Shown here: positions 29,709 through 36,501 of the stretch, in pieces
How the letters are laid out: each line of letters begins with the position of its first letter
How positions within the stretch are numbered: the first letter of the stretch is position 1
NCBI GenBank assembly: GCA_913774845.1
Contig: CAJYJO010000028.1
Coordinates: 1-55,774, forward strand
DNA: 55,774 bases
Direction: 5' to 3'
DNA from: an uncultured Microbacterium sp.
GTDB taxonomy: Bacteria; Actinomycetota; Actinomycetes; Actinomycetales; Microbacteriaceae
Notes under the pieces: generated by a model
What the model was told of the DNA's origin: nothing
The model's database searches: none
Seen by the model: the letters and a program-made list of their open reading frames with translations, nothing else
Made by a program: the position numbers and the translations under genes

Positions 29709-31015
29709 CCTTTCGACAGGCTCAGGGACCGGTGGAGTCATATGACGCCGTCGACATCATCCGCGCGCAGCGCGACGGGCGACCGATCACCGAGGGCGAG
29801 ATCCGCTGGTTGGTCGACGCCTACACGCGTGGGTATGTCATGGACGCGCAGATGTCGGCGTTCACGATGGCGGTGCTGTTGAACGGTCTCGGCCGCGACC
29901 AGATCCGCGTCCTCACCGACGCGATGATCGCCTCGGGCGAGCGCATGGACTTCGGCTCGCTCGGCAAGGTCACCGTCGACAAGCACTCGACGGGTGGGGT
30001 CGGCGACAAGATCACGCTGCCGCTCGCGCCCCTGGTCGCCGCCTTCGGCGTCGCCGTCCCGCAGCTCTCGGGCCGCGGGCTCGGCCACACCGGCGGCACG
30101 CTCGACAAGCTCGAGTCGATCCCGGGCTGGCGGGCGGCGCTGTCGAACGACGAGATCATGGCGCAGCTGCGCGACGTGGGCGCGGTCATCTGCGCCGCGG
30201 GCACGGGCCTGGCCCCCGCCGACAAGAAGCTGTACGCGCTGCGCGACGTCACCGGCACCGTCGAGGCCATCCCGCTCATCGCGTCGAGCATCATGTCGAA
30301 GAAGATCGCCGAGGGCACCGACTCGCTCGTGCTCGACGTGAAGTTCGGCTCCGGTGCCTTCATGCAGGACATCGACCGCGCTCGCGAGCTCGCCGAGACG
30401 ATGGTCGCGCTCGGTACCGACTCGGGCGTGAACACCACGGCACTGCTCACCGACATGAACACCCCGCTCGGCCTGGCCATCGGCAACGCCAACGAGGTGC
30501 GCGAATCGGTCGAGGTGCTCGCCGGCGGCGGCCCCGCCGACGTCGTCGAGCTGACGGTCGCCCTCGCCCGCGAGATGCTGACGCTCGCGGGCAAGCCCGA
30601 CGCCGACGTCGAAGCCGCGCTGCAGGACGGCCGCGCGATGGACGTCTGGAACCGCATGATCCGCGCCCAGGACGGCGATCCGGATGCCGCGCTCCCCACG
30701 CCCCGCGAGACGCACACGGTCGTGGCCGAGCGCTCCGGCGTCGTCACGCGCGTCGAGGCGCTGCCCTTCGGCATCGGCGCCTGGCGCCTCGGTGCCGGCC
30801 GGGCTCGCGCCGAGGACGCCGTCGTGCACGCCGCGGGCATCGACCTGCACGTCACCGTCGGTCAGGCCGTGAGCGCCGGTCAGCCGTTGTTCACCCTGTC
30901 GGCGGACGATGAGTCGCGCTTCGAGCGCGCCCTCGGCGCCGTCGACGGCGCGCTCGAGATCGGCGACACCGCTCCCGCCGCCACCCCGATCGTGCGCGAG
31001 CGGATCACCGCCTGA
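29705..31015 (+). CDS. deoA: Thymidine phosphorylase, N-terminus derived from a repeat
   Basis: 436 residues. Splits thymidine (or deoxyuridine) with phosphate to base and deoxyribose 1-phosphate. The phosphate-site signature KHSTGGVGDKITL, the GRGLGHTGGTLDKLES loop and SSIMSKKIAEGTDS are present; three domains as in the family. The first nine residues, MTFRQAQGP, are translated from a family E repeat and have no counterpart in the usual short N-terminus. A GTG at 29732, after the repeat, would give the normal protein length. The 29705 start overlaps cdd (ATGA) and the stop overlaps the add start by one base. Confidence 0.92.
   Translation: MTFRQAQGPVESYDAVDIIRAQRDGRPITEGEIRWLVDAYTRGYVMDAQMSAFTMAVLLNGLGRDQIRVLTDAMIASGERMDFGSLGKVTVDKHSTGGVGDKITLPLAPLVAAFGVAVPQLSGRGLGHTGGTLDKLESIPGWRAALSNDEIMAQLRDVGAVICAAGTGLAPADKKLYALRDVTGTVEAIPLIASSIMSKKIAEGTDSLVLDVKFGSGAFMQDIDRARELAETMVALGTDSGVNTTALLTDMNTPLGLAIGNANEVRESVEVLAGGGPADVVELTVALAREMLTLAGKPDADVEAALQDGRAMDVWNRMIRAQDGDPDAALPTPRETHTVVAERSGVVTRVEALPFGIGAWRLGAGRARAEDAVVHAAGIDLHVTVGQAVSAGQPLFTLSADDESRFERALGAVDGALEIGDTAPAATPIVRERITA
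29707..29730. repeat. Family E hairpin repeat inside the deoA start
   Basis: Twenty-four bp matching the copy at 18826-18849 at nearly every position, with inverted ends. It spans the cdd stop region and the first codons of deoA. Confidence 0.8.
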
Positions 31016-32145
31016 TGGCATCCGGAAAGAAGGACACCGTGGCATCCGAGGACTTCCGTATCGGTCGCACGAGGATCGCCGACCTCCCCAAGGTGTCGCT
31101 GCACGATCACCTCGACGGGGGACTGCGTCCCCAGACGGTGCTCGAGCTGGCGGACGAGGTCGGTCTCGACCTGCCCGCCGACGACGCGAAGAGCCTCGAG
31201 GCGTGGTTCTCCGACCACATCGACGGCGGGTCTCTCGAGGACTACCTCGAGAAGTTCTCGGTCACGGTCGGCGTGATGCAGACCCGTGAGGGGCTCGTGC
31301 GCACGGCGAAGGAGTTCGTCGAGGACCTCGCCGCCGACGGCGTCGTGTACGGCGAGGTGCGGTGGGCTCCCGAGCAGCACCTCACCCGCGGTCTCACCCT
31401 CGACGAGGTCGTCGACGCCGTGCAGGAGGGCATCGAAGAGGGAGAGGATGCCGCTGACGCCCGCGGACACGACATCCGGGTCGGTCAGCTGCTCACGGCG
31501 ATGCGTCACACCGACAACTCGCGCGAGATCGCCGAGCTCGCCGTCGCCTGGCGCGGACGGGGCGTCGTCGGGTTCGACCTCGCCGGAGCCGAGGACGGGT
31601 TCCTCCCCAGCCGTCACCGCGCGGCGTTCGAGTACCTCGCCGAGCAATTCTTCCCGACGACGGTGCACGCGGGCGAGGGTGCCGGCCTGGCATCCATCCG
31701 CTCCGCGCTCATCGACGGACGCGCGCTGCGCCTCGGTCACGGCGTGCGCATCGCCAACGACCTCGACGTCGTCTCGCGCGAGGGCGAGGAGGTGCAGGTC
31801 ACGTTCGGCGACCTGGCCCGCTGGGTGCGCGATCGCGAGATCACCCTCGAGCTGTCGCCGACGTCGAACCTGCAGTCGGGAGCGGTGACGGCCTGGGGCG
31901 ACACGATGGACGCCCACCCCTTCGACCTGCTGTACCAGCTCGACTTCTCGGTCACCGTGAACGTCGACAACCGCCTCATGAGCGCGACGACGCTCACGCG
32001 CGAGCTGGGGCTGCTGGCCCAGGCGTTCGACTACGACCTCGACGACCTCGAGGCGTTCCAGCTCAACGCCGCCGCCGGTGCGTTCCTCCCGGTGGAGGAG
32101 CGCGAGGAGCTCATCGAGATCATCTCGGAGGGTTTCGGGCGCTGA
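31015..32145 (+). CDS. add: Adenosine deaminase
   Basis: 376 residues, TIM-barrel amidohydrolase that turns adenosine and deoxyadenosine into the inosines. Metal ligands HDHLDGG (near residue 28), the HAGEGAG zinc histidine, the catalytic RLGHGVRIAND histidine and the ELSPTSNLQSGAV segment are all present. The ATG overlaps the deoA stop (TGATG). The first dozen residues, MASGKKDTVASE, are loose; a GTG nine codons in could also be used. Last gene of the salvage block; a strong terminator follows. Confidence 0.94.
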   Translation: MASGKKDTVASEDFRIGRTRIADLPKVSLHDHLDGGLRPQTVLELADEVGLDLPADDAKSLEAWFSDHIDGGSLEDYLEKFSVTVGVMQTREGLVRTAKEFVEDLAADGVVYGEVRWAPEQHLTRGLTLDEVVDAVQEGIEEGEDAADARGHDIRVGQLLTAMRHTDNSREIAELAVAWRGRGVVGFDLAGAEDGFLPSRHRAAFEYLAEQFFPTTVHAGEGAGLASIRSALIDGRALRLGHGVRIANDLDVVSREGEEVQVTFGDLARWVRDREITLELSPTSNLQSGAVTAWGDTMDAHPFDLLYQLDFSVTVNVDNRLMSATTLTRELGLLAQAFDYDLDDLEAFQLNAAAGAFLPVEEREELIEIISEGFGR

Positions 32146-32156
32146 ACCGCGGTTTC

Positions 32157-32190
32157 GAGGCGCGCACCCGGTCGGGTGCGCGCCTCTTGG
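32157..32190 (+). terminator. Terminator of the nucleoside salvage operon
   Basis: Perfect 14-bp stem GAGGCGCGCACCCG (32157-32170) with CGGGTGCGCGCCTC (32173-32186), then TT. Twelve bp past the add stop. Confidence 0.75.
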
Positions 32191-32299
32191 CGTTCTGCGG
32201 GGGTGGGCGTTGCGGGGCTGGGTCGTGCGGGGGTTGGCCGTGCGGGGCGGGGCCGTGTGGCGCGGTGCGGGGCTGGGCCGTGTGGGGCCGCGCTGGCGG

Positions 32300-32381
32300 G
32301 CGAAACTCCGGAGATCCGTGGCGGAGAGGCCGTGTAGGTGCCGATTTCGGTCATGACTGCGCGGTTTCTCAGGAGTTCGGC
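32300..32381. repeat. 82-bp palindromic element, family A copy 3
   Basis: Ends GCGAAACTCCGGAG and GTTTCTCAGGAGTTCGGC; core spacing 70 bp. The rest of the 373-bp gap 32146-32518 is G-rich reiterated TGCGGGGCTGGG-like sequence without a credible gene. Confidence 0.8.
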
Positions 32382-32449
32382 ACGCGTCCGGGCTCGCGAG
32401 GGGAGGACGAGATCGGCCGATGCGGATTGGACGGGGCCGACCGCGGCGC

Positions 32450-32531
32450 GCGAAACTCCGGAGAAATCGGCGCGCGGGGTCGACAACAGCGCCTGCGGCG
32501 GGATGGGAGCGCGAGAAGTCAGGAGTTTCGA
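32450..32531. repeat. 82-bp palindromic element, family A copy 4 (inverted orientation)
   Basis: Left end GCGAAACTCCGGAGAAAT, right end AAGTCAGGAGTTTCGA. The asymmetric inner bases (GAGAAA left, CTTCT right) show it lies opposite to the other copies whose orientation can be read. Its right end overlaps the stop codon of the DUF559 gene at 32519. Confidence 0.8.
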
Positions 32532-33367
32532 CCGGGTGCGCCGTGGGCGAGGATGCGCTCAAGCGCGGCGCGCACCCGGTCGGGGTGGTAGAGGATGTCC
32601 TCGGCGAGCAGTCGGAGCGTCGTATAGCCGCGTTCCAGTGCCGCCATGTCACGGCGCCGGTCGTTCTTGTGCATCTGCCAGGTGCCGTGGAATCGCTCGC
32701 TGTCGCACTCGACGATGAGCCATCCGTTGATCAGGAGGTCGACGCGGCCCACCCCGCCGATGCGGACCTGCAGCTCGACACGACATCCGAGCGGACGCAG
32801 TAACAGTCGCACGAGCGATTCAGTGCCCGCCTCGGCGCGCGGGTCCACCAGGCGACGCAGCACCTGGAAGCGGCGCGGAACCCGGGCGAACACCTCGTCG
32901 ATGTCGGCCTCGCTGACCACCCCCAAGTGCCAGGCGCTGTCGAGGGTGGCGACCGCCGATCGCGGAGGTTGACAGCGGATAGCCTGAGCGAGGGCCTCCA
33001 CGACGTCGACCGCGAGTCCGTCTCGCGCGGCCGATGACGCACGCCAGTGGTAGACGACACCGCGGGGTGCGGGAGGCCGTCGACTGGCTGGCGGATCCTG
33101 CTGGATATGACGGTCCGCCTGTCGGTGAATGAACACGCCGCGCACGGCGAGAAGGCTGACGCAGTCAAGTCTCCCGCCGGCGCGGGCGGCTTCGACGAAG
33201 TCCTCCTGTGTGCCGGCCCCCACGAATCGCCCTTGTCGTACACGCAAGAGGCTGCCGTCCGCGAGGGCACGGTCGATTGCCCTGCGCGACCATCCGGCGA
33301 TGAGGAGTTCGCGCGTCGTCCACACTCGCTCGGGGTTCTCAGCGGGACGGGGCGGCAGGGAAACCAT
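32519..33367 (-). CDS. AbiEi-like winged helix plus DUF559 (Vsr-like nuclease fold) protein
   Basis: 282 residues. The N-terminal 50 residues (TTRELLIAGWSRRAIDRALADG, then LLRVRQGRFV) match the AbiEi-type winged-helix start. The C-terminal part is a DUF559 domain: GTESLVRLLL, then GRVDLLINGWLIVECD, then RRRDMAALERGYTTLRL, the glutamate-aspartate-E.D layout of the PD-(D/E)XK/Vsr nuclease fold with its acidic residues kept. Substrate and role are unknown; such proteins are common in actinobacteria, often annotated as very-short-patch-repair-like. No toxin partner adjoins it. Four of the six family A repeats in the window lie within 1.1 kb of it and one supplies its stop codon. CAGGGT lies 6 nt before the ATG. 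Confidence 0.8.
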   Translation of the reverse strand: MVSLPPRPAENPERVWTTRELLIAGWSRRAIDRALADGSLLRVRQGRFVGAGTQEDFVEAARAGGRLDCVSLLAVRGVFIHRQADRHIQQDPPASRRPPAPRGVVYHWRASSAARDGLAVDVVEALAQAIRCQPPRSAVATLDSAWHLGVVSEADIDEVFARVPRRFQVLRRLVDPRAEAGTESLVRLLLRPLGCRVELQVRIGGVGRVDLLINGWLIVECDSERFHGTWQMHKNDRRRDMAALERGYTTLRLLAEDILYHPDRVRAALERILAHGAPGRNS

Positions 33368-33468
33368 CAGCCCACCCTGGCCGTCTCAGCCGCTCCATGG
33401 CGGCGGCGAGGGCCCGCGGCTGTGGATAACGGGGCTGGGGAGGACAGGTCGGGGCCGACCCGGCGTGT

Positions 33469-33550
33469 GCGAAAGTCCTGAGTTTTCGGCGGTTCCGGGC
33501 TGTTAAGGGGTTTTCCGGGCGCGCAGGTGCGTGTTTCTCAGGAGTTCCGC
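33469..33550. repeat. 82-bp palindromic element, family A copy 5
   Basis: Left end GCGAAAGTCCTGAGTTTTCG, right end TTTCTCAGGAGTTCCGC; core spacing 70 bp. About 100 bp upstream of the DUF559 start codon. Confidence 0.8.
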
Positions 33551-33559
33551 TGGGGGCTG

Positions 33560-33660
33560 CGGCCGGGCGGCCGCCCCGCCCGCCCCCGGCCCGCCCGCCC
33601 CCCGGCCCGCCCCGGACCCGCCCCGGCTCGCCCGGCCCGCCCGGTCTGCCTCAGCCCGTT
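33560..33660. repeat. C-rich low-complexity tract
   Basis: Short reiterations of CCCGCCC and CCGGCCCGCC between two family A copies; a similar tract (GGCGCCCACCCGG units) lies at 33800-33890. The complementary strand is G-run rich. Nothing gene-like is visible in 33368-33908. Confidence 0.5.
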
Positions 33661-33680
33661 CCGGGGTCGATCCCTTTCGC

Positions 33681-33762
33681 GCGAAACTCCTGACTTTTCG
33701 TCCGCGGCGGGCTGCTCGCGGGGTTTTCGGGCATGTGTGTGCGGGTTTTTCAGGAGTTTCGC
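33681..33762. repeat. 82-bp palindromic element, family A copy 6
   Basis: Left end GCGAAACTCCTGACTTTTCG, right end TTTTTCAGGAGTTTCGC; core spacing 70 bp. Confidence 0.8.
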
Positions 33763-33908
33763 TCGGGTGGAAGGTCACCGGCCCGCCCCCCGCCCGCGCC
33801 CCTATCCTCCCGGCGCCCGCTCCATCCCGCCCGGCGCCCACCCGGCCCGGCGCCCACCCGGCCCCGGCCCCCGCACCCCCGCGCGCGGCGGCGCCGCGGC
33901 GCCCCCGG

Positions 33909-34691
33909 CTACGGCCGCGGCAGAAAGCCGGCCAGCTCCTCGGCGATCACCCGATCCACCTCGGCCGGGTCGGCGGTCGGCGTGCCGTCGCCCGGCTGGG
34001 GGCCGTAAGCGCCGAAGGACGCGTGGGAAGCGCCGGGGATCTCGACGAAGGTGGCGTTCGCGGGCAGTTCGGCCTTGGCATCCGCGATCTTCTGGGGAGT
34101 GCTCAAGCCGTCTTCCGAACCGGACAGGCTCAGCACGGGGATGCCGGATGCCGAGAGGTCGTTCGCGCAGTACGAGGCGAAGAGCACGAGGGCATCGGCG
34201 TCGCTCGCGAGCTGACACGCGCGCACGCCGCCGAGCGAGTGCCCGCCGACGGCCCAGGTCGAGACGCCCGGGGCGAGGTCTGTGAAGGTCGACAGTGGGC
34301 GGGGGTCGAAGAAGGCGAGGTTCAGCCAGGGCTTGGTGATCACGACCGTGACCCCGTCGTCGACGACCGTATCGGCGAGGGTGGCGATGTACCCCTCGGC
34401 CTGCACCTTGGCTCCCGGGATGAACACCAGACCCTGGCCGGTCGCACCTTCGGTGGGTGAGAGCACGATGCCCGCGCCGTCGTCGGTGATCGTCAGAGCG
34501 GGGTTCGCCCTCGCGTCGGCGAGCGGGCCGGGTTCGGCCCCCATGACCCCGACCTGGCTGTAGATCAGGATGCCGCCGACGAGCAGCACCACGACAGCGC
34601 CCAGCCCCCCGAGGGTCCACCGCAGCCATCGCCGCCGCCGACGCGGAGCGGGGGAGGGAGCGGAGTCGGCGGGGGCCTCGCGGTCGGTCAC
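33909..34691 (-). CDS. Membrane-anchored alpha/beta hydrolase
   Basis: 260 residues. An arginine-rich segment (PRRRRRWLRW) is followed by one membrane helix at about residues 26-47, so the hydrolase domain probably faces the outside. The nucleophile elbow is GGHSLGG; later GSEDG and GASHASFG hold the probable acid and histidine. The fold resembles dienelactone hydrolase/chlorophyllase-like proteins; the substrate is unknown. The GTG at 34691 is chosen because TACGCT lies 6 nt before it and the protein then starts just before the basic anchor. It is separated from mtlD by a terminator and is not part of the mannitol operon. Confidence 0.8.
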   Translation of the reverse strand: MTDREAPADSAPSPAPRRRRRWLRWTLGGLGAVVVLLVGGILIYSQVGVMGAEPGPLADARANPALTITDDGAGIVLSPTEGATGQGLVFIPGAKVQAEGYIATLADTVVDDGVTVVITKPWLNLAFFDPRPLSTFTDLAPGVSTWAVGGHSLGGVRACQLASDADALVLFASYCANDLSASGIPVLSLSGSEDGLSTPQKIADAKAELPANATFVEIPGASHASFGAYGPQPGDGTPTADPAEVDRVIAEELAGFLPRP

Positions 34692-34697
34692 GACTCG

Positions 34698-34703
34698 AGC
34701 GTA
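34698..34703 (-). promoter_or_regulatory. -10 box, leaderless-type, hydrolase gene
   Basis: TACGCT on the minus strand, 6 nt before the GTG at 34691. Confidence 0.5.
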
Positions 34704-34728
34704 TCCCGGCCCGTCGGGACGCTGCCCG

Positions 34729-34764
34729 CGCTCGACACGACGCTCGACACGACGCTCGACACGA
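34729..34764. repeat. Three exact 12-bp tandem units
   Basis: CGCTCGACACGA at 34729, 34741 and 34753, between the hydrolase promoter and the mtlD terminator. Confidence 0.8.
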
Positions 34765-34807
34765 CGCCGCCGACGCGCCGCGGGAAGCGGTCGCGTCGGC
34801 GGCGTCG
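34762..34807 (-). terminator. Terminator of the mannitol operon
   Basis: Perfect 16-bp stem CGACGCCGCCGACGCG (34762-34777) with CGCGTCGGCGGCGTCG (34792-34807), starting 7 bp past the mtlD stop on the minus strand. Confidence 0.75.
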
Positions 34808-34813
34808 GGGGAA

Positions 34814-35965
34814 TCAGGCCGCGAGCGCCGCCTGGCGCGCGGCGACGATCTCGACCACGCGCGCGAACAGCGGGTGTTCCGCGTCGAGGCCGGTGACCTC
34901 GGCGGTGAACGCTTCGGCATCCAGCTCGCGCAGCATCCGCTGCAGGTCGACGGCTTGGGCGTCCTCGGCATCCGAGAACTCCAGGGCCGCGGCCATCGCG
35001 GCCACGAGCGCGTCGACGGGAAGACCCCGCTCGACGGCCTCGGCCGCGGGGCCGACGAAGCGCTCGTGCCGCGAGAGCTTGCGCAGCGGCTGCCGGCCCA
35101 CGCGCCAGACGGTGTCGGGGAGGGCGGCGTTGCGGAAGCGTCGCAGGATCGTCGCGCGGTACTCGCCCTGCACGTCGGCGTCGAGCTGGTGCTTCTGCAC
35201 CAGCAGGGCGCTCGTCTCCTCGAGCGCGGCCTCGACCTTCGCGGCGATCCCGGGGTCCGCGAGCGCGTCGGAGATGCGGTCGATCCCGGCCTGCGCCCCG
35301 AAGTACGCCGTGGTGGCGTGCCCGGTGTTGACCGTGAAGAGCTTGCGCTCGATGTACGGCTCGAGGTCGTCGACGAAGTGCGCGCCGGGAATGTGCGGCG
35401 GGGTGTCGCCGAAGGGTGCGCGTTCGATCGCCCACTCGTAGAACGGTTCGACCGTCACGTCGACGCCGCCCTGGGCCTGAGCGGGGACGATCCGGTCGAC
35501 GGCGGTGTTCGCGAACACCGAGCGCGCGGCGAGGGCGTCCCAGGAGTCGCCGGCGACCGCGATGACGTGCTCGCGCAGCTGGTCGGTCGCGCCGATCGCG
35601 TTCTCGCACGCCATGATCTGCAGCGGCGGCAGCGAGGGGTCGCGCAGGGCCAGACCCGCAACGATGTGCGGGGCGACGAACCTCAGGATCGTGGGTCCGA
35701 CGGCGGTGGTCACCACGTCGGCGGTCGCGATCTCGTCGACGAGGGCCTCGGCATCCACCGAGCTGTCGATCGCGCGGAAGCCGGTCACCTCCTTGTCGAC
35801 GCCGCCCTCGCCCACCTCGTGGACGGTGTACGAACTCGCCGCATTGATCGCCTCGACGAGGGCCGCCGAGACATCGGAGAAGACGAGGTCGTAGCCGCCC
35901 TCGTGCAGCAGCAGGCCGACGAAGCCGCGCCCGATGTTGCCGGCTCCGAAGTGGACCGCCTTCAT
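34814..35965 (-). CDS. mtlD: Mannitol-1-phosphate 5-dehydrogenase
   Basis: 383 residues. Oxidises mannitol 1-phosphate with NAD to fructose 6-phosphate, feeding glycolysis. The N-terminal FGAGNIGRGFVGLLLHEGGY is the Rossmann dinucleotide site of the polyol-specific long-chain dehydrogenases; the catalytic lysine region appears in ERKLFTVNTGHATTAY. The start is set by the four-base overlap (ATGA) with the EIIA gene; upstream extension in this frame shadows EIIA. Last gene of the mannitol operon, followed by a strong terminator. Confidence 0.95.
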   Translation of the reverse strand: MKAVHFGAGNIGRGFVGLLLHEGGYDLVFSDVSAALVEAINAASSYTVHEVGEGGVDKEVTGFRAIDSSVDAEALVDEIATADVVTTAVGPTILRFVAPHIVAGLALRDPSLPPLQIMACENAIGATDQLREHVIAVAGDSWDALAARSVFANTAVDRIVPAQAQGGVDVTVEPFYEWAIERAPFGDTPPHIPGAHFVDDLEPYIERKLFTVNTGHATTAYFGAQAGIDRISDALADPGIAAKVEAALEETSALLVQKHQLDADVQGEYRATILRRFRNAALPDTVWRVGRQPLRKLSRHERFVGPAAEAVERGLPVDALVAAMAAALEFSDAEDAQAVDLQRMLRELDAEAFTAEVTGLDAEHPLFARVVEIVAARQAALAA

Positions 35966-36399
35966 GCGTTGACGGAGGCCGAGAGGGCCTGGAACAGTTC
36001 CTCGGGGGAGGAGGCGGCCTTCAGGCGCGCGACGTCGTCCTCCTCGGAGAAGAGGATGGCGATCTGCGACAGGATCTCGAGGTGCTCGTCGCCCTTGCCG
36101 GCGATGCCGATCACGAAGGTCACGGGCTCCCCGCCCCAGTCGACGCCGCCGTCGTAGCGGACGACCGACAGGCCGGACGTGAGGATGGCCTGCTTCGTCT
36201 CGTTGGTGCCGTGGGGGATCGCGAGCTCGTTGCCCATGTACGTCGACACGGTCTCCTCGCGCTGCTGCATGGCGGCGAAGTACTCGGCGGTGACGGCGCC
36301 GGTCGCCTGGAGCAGGTCGGCCGCCTCTTTCATCGCCTCCTCGCGGGTGGCGCTGCCGGGGTGGATGCGGACGGATTCGCTGCGGAGGACGTCTGACAT
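35962..36399 (-). CDS. mtlF: PTS mannitol-specific EIIA component
   Basis: 145 residues. Takes phosphate from HPr and passes it to the EIIB domain of MtlA. The phosphorylated histidine sits in GNELAIPHGTNETKQAIL. Free-standing EIIA of the mannitol/fructose class, of normal length. Its stop overlaps mtlD by four bases, while a strong hairpin lies between it and mtlA on the upstream side, so mtlF-mtlD may be expressed at a different level from mtlA. Confidence 0.94.
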   Translation of the reverse strand: MSDVLRSESVRIHPGSATREEAMKEAADLLQATGAVTAEYFAAMQQREETVSTYMGNELAIPHGTNETKQAILTSGLSVVRYDGGVDWGGEPVTFVIGIAGKGDEHLEILSQIAILFSEEDDVARLKAASSPEELFQALSASVNA

Positions 36400-36457
36400 G
36401 GTTCTCGCCTTTCTCGTCGTGCTGTCCAGCCTCGCAAAACACGGGGCGGACGGGAAG

Positions 36458-36492
36458 ACGAAGGGGCCGGGCTTGTGCCCCGGCCCCTTCGT
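36458..36492 (-). terminator. Intra-operon hairpin between mtlA and mtlF
   Basis: Perfect 14-bp stem ACGAAGGGGCCGGG (36458-36471) with CCCGGCCCCTTCGT (36479-36492) around a 7-nt loop, 9 bp after the mtlA stop. Could be an attenuator, a partial terminator or a message-stabilising end. Confidence 0.65.
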
Positions 36493-36501
36493 GCTAGGGG
36501 A

